A stretch of 64,000 nucleotides of DNA from an uncultured Clostridia bacterium (GCA_947626815.1 CANQTN010000003.1:21919-85918), one strand, 5' to 3'. Numbered from the stretch's first letter, positions 8,150 to 17,740 are shown. The notes: generated from the sequence alone by a model not told the origin. Program-made: numbers and translations.

Positions 8150-9535
8150 ATGCCAAATATAAATAATAATTTAAATAAATATAAAAAAATACATATGATT
8201 GGTATTGGTGGAGTTAGTATGAGTGGTATTGCAGCAATTCTAAAAAACTGGGGATTTTTGGTTACTGGTTCAGATAGTTCTGATTCTGAAAATATACAAA
8301 TTTTAAAAGATCTAGGAATAAAAGTTACAATTGGACATAATTTGGAAGATGTTGCAAATGCTGATGCTATTGTTTATTCAGCAGCCGTTAAGCAAACCGA
8401 TCCTGAAATACAAGAAGCCAAAAAATTAAATATACCTACTATTGAAAGAGCCAATTTTTTAGGTGAATTAACTCGTTGCTATAAAAATACTGTTTGCATT
8501 TCTGGTACTCATGGAAAAACTACAACTACATCTATGGTTTCACTTTGTTTCGTTGAAGCCTTAAGAGAACCTAGTATTCAAGTTGGCGGTTATTTAGACC
8601 AAATTCATGGTAACTTTTTAGTAGGAAATAGTGAAGATTTCATTATAGAAGCTTGTGAATATGTAGAAAGTTTCTTAAAATTTAGTCCTAAAGCAGAAAT
8701 TATTTTAAATATTGATAATGATCATTTAGATTATTTTAAAACATTTGAAAATATAAAAAATGCCTTTATTAAATATGTAAAATTATTACCTGATGACGGT
8801 CTTTTAGTAATAAATGGTGATGATAAAAACTGTTTAGATTTATCTCAATATACAAATGCTAATTGCATTACATATGGTATAAAAAATGAAAAAGTAGATT
8901 TCCATGCTAAAAATATTACTTTCGATTCAGACGGATTTGCTGAATTTGATGTTTATAATAAAGGTCTATTTTTTGATAAATTAAAATTAAGTATTCCTGG
9001 TATTCATAACGTATTAAATGCTTTAGCTTGTATTTCATTATGCTCAGAATATGGTATTGATAAAAATATTATTAAATCAACTTTATTAAAATTTACTGGT
9101 GCTCACAGAAGATTTGAATATAAAGGAAAAATTGAAAATAAAGCCTCTGTATATGACGACTATGGTCATCATCCTACTGAAATTTTAGCTACAGCTAAAG
9201 CTCTTAACAATAAACACTTTAATCATTCTTGGGTTGTTTTTCAGCCTCATACATACAGTAGAACTAAAAACTTATTAAATGATTTTGCTAACGCATTATT
9301 AAATTTTGATAATGTCATCATTTTAGATATCTACGCCGCTAGGGAAAATAATACTTATGGTGTTTCTTCCAAAGATTTAGTAAACTATTTAATTTCTATT
9401 GGTAAAAATGCAAAATATATACCAGATTTTAACGAATGTGTTTCTTACATAAAGCAAAATATTAAAGAAAATGATATTGTTATAACTTTAGGTGCTGGAA
9501 CAGTTACAGAAATTGGACCAATGTTAGTAAATTAA
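8150..9535 (+). CDS. murC: UDP-N-acetylmuramate--L-alanine ligase
   Basis: MurC attaches L-alanine to UDP-MurNAc, the first amino-acid step of peptidoglycan precursor synthesis, in the cytoplasm. It has the N-terminal Rossmann motif GIGGVSMSGIA, the Mur-ligase ATP loop GTHGKTTTTSM, EACEY..SFL, and the C-terminal ligase domain with HRRFEYKG and YDDYGHHPTEI. Length is 461 aa, normal. I use ATG 8150 with AAAGGAAG upstream in place of the track GTG at 8141, which lies in the ribosome site. It is a single gene with its own promoter. Confidence 0.97.
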   Translation: MPNINNNLNKYKKIHMIGIGGVSMSGIAAILKNWGFLVTGSDSSDSENIQILKDLGIKVTIGHNLEDVANADAIVYSAAVKQTDPEIQEAKKLNIPTIERANFLGELTRCYKNTVCISGTHGKTTTTSMVSLCFVEALREPSIQVGGYLDQIHGNFLVGNSEDFIIEACEYVESFLKFSPKAEIILNIDNDHLDYFKTFENIKNAFIKYVKLLPDDGLLVINGDDKNCLDLSQYTNANCITYGIKNEKVDFHAKNITFDSDGFAEFDVYNKGLFFDKLKLSIPGIHNVLNALACISLCSEYGIDKNIIKSTLLKFTGAHRRFEYKGKIENKASVYDDYGHHPTEILATAKALNNKHFNHSWVVFQPHTYSRTKNLLNDFANALLNFDNVIILDIYAARENNTYGVSSKDLVNYLISIGKNAKYIPDFNECVSYIKQNIKENDIVITLGAGTVTEIGPMLVN

Positions 9536-9550
9536 TAAATTGTTAATTTT

Positions 9551-9630
9551 GTCAATGGGAAATGAACTTTTACAGTTATACTTTTACAATATTACTACAA
9601 AAAGATTATCAAAAAATTCGTCCCATTGAC
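9551..9630. repeat. Separated 10-bp inverted repeat between murC and spoIVB
   Basis: GTCAATGGGA and TCCCATTGAC are perfect complements separated by 60 bases of AT-rich sequence. They lie between two convergent genes. No clear T-run follows, so this may be a small insertion with inverted ends rather than a terminator. Confidence 0.5.
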
Positions 9631-9631
9631 A

Positions 9632-10862
9632 TTATTCCACAGTTTTTGCTTGCTTAATCATTATATCACCAAATACAGCATATCCTTCTTCTGGATTACT
9701 TACTAATACATGCGTTATTGCCCCAATAAATTTTCCATTTTGAATTATCGGTGCTCCTGACATCCCTTGTATTATTCCTCCTGTTTTTTCTATTAATCTA
9801 GGATCTGTTATTTTTATTAACATACTTTTATTATTGTAATTATTTTCTTTGTATATTTTTTTTATTTCTATTTCATATTCTTCTACTTTTTGATTATCTA
9901 GTCCACAAAGAATTGTAGCTCTGCCGAGCTTTATTTCATCTCTCATTGCTACTTCCATTTCTTTTGATTTATCTATATTTAAACTTGATATATTATTTAC
10001 TGTACCATATATTCCATATTTACTATTTTTTGATATACTTCCTATATTTTTTTGGTTTTCAATTGTTCCTTCTACTCTACCTGGTGAACCATTTTCTCCT
10101 TTTGTTATATTTAAAATTCTAGTTGTTATAAATTCTCCTGAGGATATATTTATTAACTCTTCCGTGTCTATGTCTGTAATTCCATGACCTAAAGCTCCAA
10201 ACGTTTTTGTTGATGGTTCATAAAAAGTTACTGTGCCTACTCCGAGCTGCACTATCTCTTACCCATAATCCTAGTTTATATTCATTGCTACTTGTTTGTA
10301 CTGGTTCTATACTACATTCTTTTGTTTGCTCAGATTGTATATATTTTATTTTTACTTTTTCCCCTTTTGCTTGATTTACTGTTTCTATTAGTTCTTCTGT
10401 AGAAGTAATGTTTATATTATTTACCTGTGTAATAGTATCTCCTTCTTTTATTCCACTGTTTTCATATGGTTTATACATTTTATTATCTATTCCTTCTATT
10501 TCAGACATTCCTACTACTAGCACTCCACTTGTATATAGTTTTACTCCTGCTATACTTCCCACAGGAATTACTTTTGTTTTTTCTAGTATATCAATATCAA
10601 CATCTTTTATTGCTATGTTCCCAATTAAATTAACTTGTAATTTTGCTTGTCCAGACTTTTTACTTATAGTCTTATTATTTGAAACTGTTTCTATTGCCTT
10701 AGATTTAGTTTTTACATTCATACCTAAAATTAATGTTTTCATTGTAATATTTTCTCCTTCAAATATTACTAATTTATCTGGTATGCTTTCAATTGCTAAT
10801 ACATATATATATATTAATATTAAAAAAAATACTAATAAAAATTTTTTTATTGTTGTTTTCAT
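9632..10862 (-). CDS. spoIVB: SpoIVB peptidase, with +1 frameshift at a CGG codon
   Basis: SpoIVB is the PDZ-containing serine peptidase (S55 family) that signals from the forespore to activate SigK processing. The first ORF gives an N-terminal membrane anchor (residues 5-25) and a PDZ domain (around SGIKEGDTITQVNNI). The second gives the peptidase with FGALGHGITD and GIIQGMSGAPI, where His and Ser are catalytic. They meet at GLWVRDSAA, then CGG (10242-10244). Skipping one C reads RDSAAGVGTVTFYEP, as in family members. Composite length is 409 aa. The zero frame ends seven codons later, inside the domain junction, so an unshifted product lacks the whole peptidase. It has a likely SigG promoter and AAGGAG. 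Confidence 0.92.
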
Positions 10863-10889
10863 TTATAAAAACTCCTTAAAATTTATTAT

Positions 10890-10919
10890 TAGTATTAACT
10901 TTTATATTTTTTTTATTCA
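10890..10919 (-). promoter_or_regulatory. Candidate SigG-type promoter of spoIVB
   Basis: On the minus strand TGAATA and AATACTA are 17 bases apart, close to the forespore SigG consensus (TGAATA, CATACTA). That fits the known forespore expression of spoIVB. Confidence 0.55.
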
Positions 10920-10938
10920 AATTCAATAATATTAATTA

Positions 10939-12691
10939 TTACTTAAATTTTTCTTTCTGTTTTTGCGGATTGACATTTGTTCTATACATTCCATATCTTT
11001 CCCTAGCAAGTGTTGTAAAATATATACTGGCCAATCTTTCTCCCCCAGGTGGCTCAGTATCTTTTAGTTTAGCCATATAATCATAAATATTTTCCGAAAC
11101 TTTTACATCTTTTAAATTCACTATACTCTTATAACTTCCTAAAACTGCATTGCTCATACTTCCTTTTGGCACATAGTAATATGTAGTAGTATCATCTATT
11201 TGAATATTTTTTATCTCTAAATCAGTATTTAAAATTCCATGTGATGTACCATCACTATTAACAATAGCTGATAATTTACTTTCAATTGGTCTATGATACT
11301 CATTATTTGCTACTATATAAATTGACTCTTCATTCACTACTTCTTTATTTTTATTATTTGTAATTATTGAGTATCCATTATATAATTTTCCACCAATGCT
11401 TAACCCTTGCAAAAAGCTTATTACTGAAACATTATTAATTATTTTTTCCCACTCATTTTCTTTTAATTTTGGCATTCTAAAATCTACTGAAGTAGCTGAT
11501 GAATAATCATTATAGTTTGTAATTGCTATTGATAATTCCCTTTCTATACAATATTTAATAACTTCTAATCTATGTACATTAAAATTTGAATACTGATCTT
11601 CTATACTATCATTTCCACCGTTAAAATCAAATATAATATCATTTTGATTACTAAATGTTATAGGATTTCCAAATTTATCTACTGCATCTTTAGGTTTTAA
11701 ATCATTTATTTTATATACATTTTGAATTCTCTTTTTAAATTCAACAGCTTCTTTGTAATATTCATTTGCAGAATTATCTACCTTTTTAAAAAGGTTATCT
11801 TTACCTTGTTTTAGACTATCACCATTCAAAATTGAAAACCATTTTCCATCACTTTCAGTGGCATCTTTATCATAATAATATTTTACCCCATTTATTTTTA
11901 AATATGGATATTCTCGTATTTTGTTTTTTTCATTTGTATAATTAGCTCTTGAATTATATACATATTCCTTTTGCATGTTTTCATTTGAAGATATTTTTAT
12001 TCCTCTATAAGTGTATGATCCATCACTTCCAGCAATATTATCTAATAAATAGCCTCCATCTGTTACCCATTTGTTATTTATCTTTCCTTGTATAGAAATA
12101 TAATTGTCTAATGCATATGTTATGACAAAATCATCTCCTCTACTTTTTCTTTGATATCTACAACTATAATATATATATGGTTTTAATCCTGAAAGCTTGT
12201 CTCCTTCATGATATGTTTTATCTTCTGCATTTGGTGCATTTTGAGCCAAAATTTCAGCATCACTCTTCCATTTTGACGTCGCTCCAGGAGCTGTTTGTAT
12301 TTCATGATCCTTAGTTGTATCTAATTTATTTATATATGGTGAATATATATAATACCCATCATACATTGTATATACTAAAGCTGGAACAAAATCTCTTAGA
12401 ATATCTTTATTATATCCTGCCATATTAAAATTAGTTGCTATTGAATTAAAAAATGAATTCACTGATGCTTCTATATCACGTAATTTTGAGTTAGCTAAGT
12501 CTGATGTATCACTATTTACTGTATTTAGTTGAAAAGCTTTGACTGCATCATATGTTGCATTATCTAGCTTAGAATCATATAAAGTTTGATAGTTAATTGT
12601 TTTCACTTGATTTCCGTATATATGAACTTAAAATCAATGTAATTGGTAATATTATAATAATAAATATTATAGCTAAACTTTGTACCTTCAT
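10939..12691 (-). CDS. Pilus-operon-linked membrane-anchored protein, with +1 frameshift at a CGG codon
   Basis: I cannot assign a named family. The track ORF begins at a GTG with no anchor. Upstream, in another frame, MKVQSLAIIFIIII forms a hydrophobic N-terminus, and its ATG is at 12691. The two join at CGG (12614-12616): SSYI, then G, then NQVKTINYQTLYD. The composite is 583 aa with one N-terminal transmembrane helix and a large extracytoplasmic domain that has many short repeats of Tyr and Asn. It is the last gene of the pilus operon and probably a large surface or minor-pilin component. The zero frame stops after six more codons, so the domain depends wholly on the shift. Confidence 0.7.
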
Positions 12692-12769
12692 ATTTTATTC
12701 TCATCTTTCTATTTAAATTTAATACTTAAAATTGTAAATATTAACAAATAACCTATATTATGAAATTAA

Positions 12770-12791
12770 GCTTGTAATTTAAATTACAAGC
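12770..12791 (-). terminator. 22-bp perfect palindrome behind the 177-aa gene (copy 1)
   Basis: GCTTGTAATTTAAATTACAAGC is a perfect palindrome just after the stop. It lacks a strong T-run, so it may be a weak terminator or an RNA-stabilising hairpin. A copy with one arm mismatch follows the second 177-aa gene. Confidence 0.55.
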
Positions 12792-13337
12792 CTTACTTAT
12801 TTTCCTGTTCCATTTGCAGTTACAATTCCTCCATGCTGTGCTGCTATTGTATATGTGTCATTTCCCGATACCATATAAAAGAAATTCTTTAATTGTTGTC
12901 CCATCGTATTATTCGTATTCTTTACACTCGCGGAGAAAAAGTCTCCTTCTTTAAGCAATTTCGTACCCTTAGTCTCTAGTTCATCCAATATTTGAGATGT
13001 ATATTCAGAATAATATACATTTTCTCCTATTTTATCTGATACAGCTTGTGACGTTTTCTTTCCTGGATTTTCATCTAATACTTTTATTTCCATTTCTACA
13101 CTATATGTATTATTATCTGCTGCTAGTTCTTCTCTGAATTTTAAATATTTATCTAATGTTAATTTTCCTGTTGTCCTTACATCATCTACATATTCTGTTG
13201 TTGATGTCTCTGCTGCTAATTGCGATATATCATCTGTTCTATCTGCCATTGTCATTAATGGAAATCCAAACATTAAAACTCCTGATAATCCTATTGCAAC
13301 AACTGTTGTTAATGTATCATCTAATGCCATTCCTTTT
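12773..13337. repeat. Direct repeat, copy 1 (about 565 bp, identical by eye to 14770-15334)
   Basis: The block covers the whole 177-aa gene and its hairpin. The second copy lies 1997 bases away in the same orientation. The proteins are identical and I found no base difference by eye within these limits. Confidence 0.9.
12797..13330 (-). CDS. Pilus-operon membrane protein of 177 aa, copy 1
   Basis: The protein has one hydrophobic N-terminal segment (about residues 8-28, AIGLSGVLMFGFPLMTM) and a hydrophilic extracytoplasmic part with DENPGKK, YYSEYTSQIL and a GND-TYTIAAQHGG ending. I know similar proteins only as unnamed companions of Tad-like loci in Clostridia. It is probably a structural or assembly part of the pilus. 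It shares the entire 177-aa sequence with the gene at 14794-15327. It follows a MENAADA pilin-like gene by about 50 bases with a GGGGGGAAAAGGA-type ribosome site. Confidence 0.75.
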   Translation of the reverse strand: MALDDTLTTVVAIGLSGVLMFGFPLMTMADRTDDISQLAAETSTTEYVDDVRTTGKLTLDKYLKFREELAADNNTYSVEMEIKVLDENPGKKTSQAVSDKIGENVYYSEYTSQILDELETKGTKLLKEGDFFSASVKNTNNTMGQQLKNFFYMVSGNDTYTIAAQHGGIVTANGTGK

Positions 13338-13379
13338 CCCCCCTTTTTATATTTTATATATATAAAGATTTTTTATATA

Positions 13380-14012
13380 TTAGCCTACTAGTGTATATGT
13401 TATAACTCTTTTTTGAGTCTTATTTGCATCTGGTGTTTCTGCTTCTGTTAATTCTTCTTGATAGTATATTCCCAAAGATTCTTCAAATGTATGGCTTGAT
13501 AAATATTTATATAAACCATCTGTTCCATCTAAACACTCTGGATCATCAAAATAAAAACCTGTTTTTTTAAATTTTTTTATATCTTCTTGTACATTAGGAT
13601 CTGAATCAGATGGATTTAATAAGCATTTAAGAAAACGTTCTTTCTCATCATCACTTCCTATTACATCATTTTCTAAGTCAATCCTACTTACATATTTTTC
13701 ATTTCTTCTGTATAGTTTAATAAATTGATCATCTCCGTTACCTTTTTTGAACACTATTTTATAATTTTCTTTATATGCTTTATATATTGCTGGTATTATG
13801 CTTTCTACACCTACTATTCTTTTAGTTGAAATTTCTCCATTTTTTCCTTTATTTAATTCTACATATTCATATTCATATTCTCTGTCATTATATTCTATTA
13901 TTTTATCAGCCGTACTTCTAGCTTTACTAAAAGAAGTCATGCTAAGGGATAATGCTAAAATAAATATCATCATCATACCTGCAATAAGTAAAGCATCTGC
14001 TGCATTTTCCAT
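13380..14012 (-). CDS. Pilin-like protein, MENAADAL type, 210 aa
   Basis: It shares the short N-terminus and single hydrophobic helix (MENAADALLIAGMMMIFIL) of the neighbouring pilin-like proteins, then diverges into a hydrophilic domain rich in Lys, Glu and Tyr. There is no classical Gly-ending prepilin leader. It sits only in the second arm of the local duplication, between the 141-aa pilin-like gene and the 177-aa gene. It is probably a minor subunit exposed at the surface. The family name is not known to me. Confidence 0.7.
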   Translation of the reverse strand: MENAADALLIAGMMMIFILALSLSMTSFSKARSTADKIIEYNDREYEYEYVELNKGKNGEISTKRIVGVESIIPAIYKAYKENYKIVFKKGNGDDQFIKLYRRNEKYVSRIDLENDVIGSDDEKERFLKCLLNPSDSDPNVQEDIKKFKKTGFYFDDPECLDGTDGLYKYLSSHTFEESLGIYYQEELTEAETPDANKTQKRVITYTLVG

Positions 14013-14040
14013 AACATATCACTCCTTTTTTTTTGCTCTA

Positions 14041-14466
14041 TTAATTTTTCTTAATACTAATTTGATTTATGTATCCAGCCGTAGACATTCCTCCATTAGT
14101 ACTACCATAAGTAACTTTATATGTAGATCCTACCTTTGCACTATCTACTTTATAAATTTTATTTGTTGCATCAGTTGTTGTAATAGGATCACTACCACTT
14201 GCTTGAATCTCAATAACAACCGGTGGATTATCACTCTTATTATTAGTATTTATTTTTTTTATTAATTCTCTTACATTTGCTCCTTTTACTTTATCTCCAA
14301 AATAACTTTCTAATGGTTCATTAAATGTGTTTACTGCTAATTCATCTATTGCATCTGTATTAGCAACTTTTTTTGCATTAGTATAAACCATCATACCAAG
14401 TGATATAAGTAATATTGATAATAATATAGCCCCTGCTATAATTAAAGCCTTTGATGCATTTTCCAT
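14041..14466 (-). CDS. Pilin-like protein, MENASKAL type, 141 aa
   Basis: The N-terminal helix (MENASKALIIAGAILLSILL) is a membrane or filament-core segment of about 25 residues. A compact domain follows and ends with STAGYINQISIKKN. It is a close paralogue of the 137-aa protein at 15359-15772: the first about 80 residues are nearly the same, while the stretch after NPPV differs in length and sequence before YKVDSAKVGSTYKV. It is likely a filament subunit with one variable surface loop. A TTTTCCTCC-complement ribosome site precedes it. Confidence 0.75.
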   Translation of the reverse strand: MENASKALIIAGAILLSILLISLGMMVYTNAKKVANTDAIDELAVNTFNEPLESYFGDKVKGANVRELIKKINTNNKSDNPPVVIEIQASGSDPITTTDATNKIYKVDSAKVGSTYKVTYGSTNGGMSTAGYINQISIKKN

Positions 14467-14793
14467 AACATTTTCCTCCTTTGAATTTTTGTTTATAATT
14501 TATAAGATTACTAACTTAAGCATTTAGTTAGTAAATTTAATTACGATTTTGTTGTATTATTTGTATAAATATTTTGAATTTTACTACTACTACTAAAAAA
14601 TATTATTCTTCTTATATTATACATTTTTTTATCTTTAAATTCAACATTTTCTTATAAAAAAATATATAATTTTTTATATTTTAGGAAAGTCATCACAAAA
14701 AAACAATAGACTTATTTCTTACCAATAAATCTAAATTTATTTATAATAGTTTACATTATAAAATAAGCCTGTAATTTAAATTACAAGCCTTAC
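14467..14793. other. Non-coding spacer inside the pilus operon
   Basis: About 327 bases lie between the second 177-aa gene and the 141-aa pilin-like gene. The part next to the pilin gene resembles the spacer upstream of the 137-aa paralogue, so it belongs to the duplicated unit. The middle carries TTTTAGGAAAGTCATCAC, an end-like fragment of the dispersed repeat found at 1.05, 51.5, 56.2, 59.9 and 62.7 kb. I see no gene. A secondary promoter is possible but not clear. Confidence 0.6.
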
Positions 14794-15334
14794 TTATTTT
14801 CCTGTTCCATTTGCAGTTACAATTCCTCCATGCTGTGCTGCTATTGTATATGTGTCATTTCCCGATACCATATAAAAGAAATTCTTTAATTGTTGTCCCA
14901 TCGTATTATTCGTATTCTTTACACTCGCGGAGAAAAAGTCTCCTTCTTTAAGCAATTTCGTACCCTTAGTCTCTAGTTCATCCAATATTTGAGATGTATA
15001 TTCAGAATAATATACATTTTCTCCTATTTTATCTGATACAGCTTGTGACGTTTTCTTTCCTGGATTTTCATCTAATACTTTTATTTCCATTTCTACACTA
15101 TATGTATTATTATCTGCTGCTAGTTCTTCTCTGAATTTTAAATATTTATCTAATGTTAATTTTCCTGTTGTCCTTACATCATCTACATATTCTGTTGTTG
15201 ATGTCTCTGCTGCTAATTGCGATATATCATCTGTTCTATCTGCCATTGTCATTAATGGAAATCCAAACATTAAAACTCCTGATAATCCTATTGCAACAAC
15301 TGTTGTTAATGTATCATCTAATGCCATTCCTTTT
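14770..15334. repeat. Direct repeat, copy 2 (about 565 bp, identical by eye to 12773-13337)
   Basis: Second copy of the block holding the 177-aa gene. Only the flanks diverge, at the hairpin base and in the C-run before the start. This points to recent duplication or gene conversion. Confidence 0.9.
14794..15327 (-). CDS. Pilus-operon membrane protein of 177 aa, copy 2
   Basis: The protein is identical in all 177 residues to the copy at 12797-13330 and has the same N-terminal membrane segment and hydrophilic domain. Here it follows the 137-aa pilin-like gene directly (about 30 bases). A hairpin downstream has one changed base compared with copy 1. Identity at synonymous positions, next to pilin genes that have diverged, suggests that one copy has been homogenised against the other. 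Confidence 0.75.
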   Translation of the reverse strand: MALDDTLTTVVAIGLSGVLMFGFPLMTMADRTDDISQLAAETSTTEYVDDVRTTGKLTLDKYLKFREELAADNNTYSVEMEIKVLDENPGKKTSQAVSDKIGENVYYSEYTSQILDELETKGTKLLKEGDFFSASVKNTNNTMGQQLKNFFYMVSGNDTYTIAAQHGGIVTANGTGK

Positions 15335-15358
15335 TCCCCCCATTTTTATATTGCTTTA

Positions 15359-15772
15359 TTAATTTGACGTAATCTTAATATTATTTATATATCCAGCCGT
15401 AGACATTCCTCCATCATCACCATAAGTAACTTTATATGTAGATCCTACCTTTGCACTATCAACCTTATAAGTATTCGCTGGTGAAGTAGCTGTGCCAATA
15501 ACCCCCCCTGAAATAGTAATAGTAACCGGTGGATTGTCACTCTTATTATTAGTATTAACTTTTTTTATCAATTCTCTTACATTTGCCCCTTTTACTTTAT
15601 CTCCAAAATAGCTTTCTAATGGTTCATTAAATGTGTTTACTGCTAATTCATCTATTGCATCTGTATTAGCCACCTTTTTTGCATTAGTATAAACCATCAT
15701 ACCAAGTGATATAAGTAATATTGACAATAATATAGCTCCTGCTATAATTAAAGCTTTTGATGCATTCTCCAT
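15359..15772 (-). CDS. Pilin-like protein, MENASKAL type, 137 aa
   Basis: This paralogue of the 141-aa protein has an identical N-terminal helix and first domain half (VRELIKKVNTNNKSDNPPV). It has a different central loop (TISGGVIGTATSPAN) and a similar end (STAGYINNIKITSN). It heads the two-gene arm of the duplication. It probably is a major or alternative filament subunit. The central loop is where surface variation would be expected. The ribosome site is AAAGGAGG. Confidence 0.75.
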   Translation of the reverse strand: MENASKALIIAGAILLSILLISLGMMVYTNAKKVANTDAIDELAVNTFNEPLESYFGDKVKGANVRELIKKVNTNNKSDNPPVTITISGGVIGTATSPANTYKVDSAKVGSTYKVTYGDDGGMSTAGYINNIKITSN

Positions 15773-15856
15773 AATATTTTCCTCCTTTGAATTTTTATTT
15801 ATGGTTTATTTATAATAGTACTAATTAACATTTAATTAGTAAATTTAATTACAATT

Positions 15857-16288
15857 TTATTGTGTTATTTGTGTAAATAACATCTTTTTAACTTTTCCAG
15901 TTAGTTTATGATATTGTATTTCTTCACACTTAAACTGGATTGTTCCATAAAATTCTACAAACTTGTCCATGCCACCATTATAAAGTATTTCCATTGGATA
16001 TGTTGTATTATTATCTATTATTTCTATATCTATATTTATTGAATTATTTTCATTATCAATATATTTTCCTTTTTTGTCCTTTTGTACTTGATTATTTTTA
16101 TTATTATCCATCGCTTTGTTTATAATTGTAGTAAGTTCTGTACCACTAATTTCTTTATTATTATAACTTACAAATTGTTTATTTTCTCTTTTTGCTTCAT
16201 TATAATTTACTTTAAAATTCATATACAAATATGAAATACTTCCAACAATTATAAATACTGCTAAGAAAAATATTACAATTTTTTTCAT
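15857..16288 (-). CDS. Small membrane-anchored protein in the pilus operon, 143 aa
   Basis: A standard N-terminal anchor (KKIVIFFLAVFIIVGSISYLY) precedes an extracytoplasmic domain. It contains YNNKEISGTELTTIINKAMD and ends YHKLTGKVKKMLFTQ. The words GTEL..IINKA..N and TGKV resemble the RGSELYSLLNKVIDYN and TGRVTEMVFKF ends of the 283-aa pilin-like protein. It may therefore share that fold. No named family is recognised. The neighbourhood suggests a minor pilin. Confidence 0.65.
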   Translation of the reverse strand: MKKIVIFFLAVFIIVGSISYLYMNFKVNYNEAKRENKQFVSYNNKEISGTELTTIINKAMDNNKNNQVQKDKKGKYIDNENNSINIDIEIIDNNTTYPMEILYNGGMDKFVEFYGTIQFKCEEIQYHKLTGKVKKMLFTQITQ

Positions 16289-16356
16289 ATCTAACCTTCT
16301 TATTATGCATTTTTTATTTTATTAATTAAAGATATCTAAAGTGCAATTTATATTAA

Positions 16357-16857
16357 TTAGCTATAAAAAGCAACTTTCCATACTCTTCCAGTATATTTAC
16401 TTATTTCTACTTTACATTTATATGTTCGCAACCTTTTTTCTCCAGTTGTAGAGTCAGTAACCATGTGAAGATTTATTTCATTATAAATATCATCATCAAA
16501 TTGTTTTTTTGAATCACTCCAACCTTCGATCCTAGTACCATTTAATGTTACATAAATACAATTGTCTGTTGCATCACTACTTAAATTATTATGTTCACTT
16601 TTTTTAAAATCATAGTATGTATTTGTTTCTGTTGCTAAATTTGCTATTGTAACTACATCATGAATTGTAACATTTTCTTTGCCTTCATAAGAAGTAAATT
16701 GTGCATTAAATTGTGCTAATACTGCCTCTGCTTTTTGCTGGTGTAATTTTGCAGATGTTGAACCAAATGACACAAATAAATATACTGCTAATGATAATAA
16801 CAATATTCCAATTAATATACCAGCTGCCATAATCAAAGCTTTTGAAGCATTTTCCAT
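16357..16857 (-). CDS. Pilin-like protein, MENASKAL type, 166 aa
   Basis: It has an N-terminal helix MENASKALIMAAGILIGIL, then a domain with AQFNAQFTSYEGKENVTIHDVVTIAN and the ending KVEISKYTGRVWKVAFYS. The pattern FN.QF..YEG...T..DV.....A also appears in the 283-aa neighbour as FNNQYDTYDRKDVRGSEL, which marks a common pilin-like fold. It is probably a minor subunit. It follows the 283-aa gene by about 30 bases and has GGAAGTGAAATA as its ribosome site. Confidence 0.7.
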   Translation of the reverse strand: MENASKALIMAAGILIGILLLSLAVYLFVSFGSTSAKLHQQKAEAVLAQFNAQFTSYEGKENVTIHDVVTIANLATETNTYYDFKKSEHNNLSSDATDNCIYVTLNGTRIEGWSDSKKQFDDDIYNEINLHMVTDSTTGEKRLRTYKCKVEISKYTGRVWKVAFYS

Positions 16858-16888
16858 TATTTCACTTCCTAATCCTTTTCAATTTTAC

Positions 16889-17740
16889 TTATTCAAATTT
16901 ACCTGTAAACTTAAACACCATTTCAGTGACACGACCTGTATTAGGATCTGTTACCATTTTTTCACAACTAAATCGTGCTCTTTTAAATTGTACAAATTCA
17001 TGACATGCATATGCCTTCTTTAAATTGTTAGCATTTATTAATGTATTTAATGAACTTTTTATAACATCTGCTATATTTTCACTATTATTATTTGTTTTAT
17101 ATCTCAAATTTTCTCCTGTAGCACTATCATATTTTATAATTGCATCTCGTATTGTTGTTAATTCATATTCACTAAAACCACTTGTCTTAAAACTACTACC
17201 TGACCTAGGAAGAGTACCATATATTTCTGATGCTACTGAACCTAAATTTTGTATTACACTTGAACTATAACTACCTACCATACTTTTTAATTTATTATCA
17301 ATCTTAGTTTTAAAATCATTATCTACATCACTTTCCGTATAACTATTATTTTGAATTAACACATTAGTTCCATCTATCGAGAAATCTGCTTTTTTTCCAT
17401 TAAGATCCACTTTTATAGTCATTGGCATATATTTTAATCCTGCACCTTCATCATTTTCAGTTTTAGCACTACCAGTACTACCATAAGCATAATCAGTTTT
17501 TCTTCTGTTATAGTCAATAACTTTATTTAATAAAGAATATAATTCACTTCCTCTAACATCCTTTCTGTCATAAGTATCATATTGATTATTAAATTCAAGT
17601 ACTTGTGCTGTTCTACTATTATTTGTATCTGAAGATTTATAACTAGATAAATTTTTAAACATTAAGAATAATGCTCCTAATATTATTATTCCTATTAATA
17701 TTCCTCCTGCCATAAGTATAGCTTTTGAAGCATTCTCCAT
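16889..17740 (-). CDS. Pilin-like protein, MENASKAI type, 283 aa
   Basis: The first gene of the pilin-like series starts with MENASKAILMAGGILIGI, then has FNNQYDTYDRKDVRGSELYSLLNKVIDYN and a longer C-terminal domain ending TGRVTEMVFKFTGKFE. A central insert (GSYSSSVIQNLG through SGFSEYELTTI) accounts for its larger size. Such a long member may be a tip or adhesive minor pilin, which is inference. It lies 17 bases after the TadB/C-like gene, so it is translated from the same message. Confidence 0.7.
   Translation of the reverse strand: MENASKAILMAGGILIGIIILGALFLMFKNLSSYKSSDTNNSRTAQVLEFNNQYDTYDRKDVRGSELYSLLNKVIDYNRRKTDYAYGSTGSAKTENDEGAGLKYMPMTIKVDLNGKKADFSIDGTNVLIQNNSYTESDVDNDFKTKIDNKLKSMVGSYSSSVIQNLGSVASEIYGTLPRSGSSFKTSGFSEYELTTIRDAIIKYDSATGENLRYKTNNNSENIADVIKSSLNTLINANNLKKAYACHEFVQFKRARFSCEKMVTDPNTGRVTEMVFKFTGKFE

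Noticed and set aside
9632-10862. Annotating spoIVB, spoIIP, recO, der, tgt, queA, cpaF-like, GT4, rimO and the two pilin-linked genes as pseudogenes
   Set aside because: All breaks are the same single C at a codon boundary before GGA/GGG, both halves are well conserved, and several genes are essential or co-regulated with intact genes. Decay would not give such uniformity.
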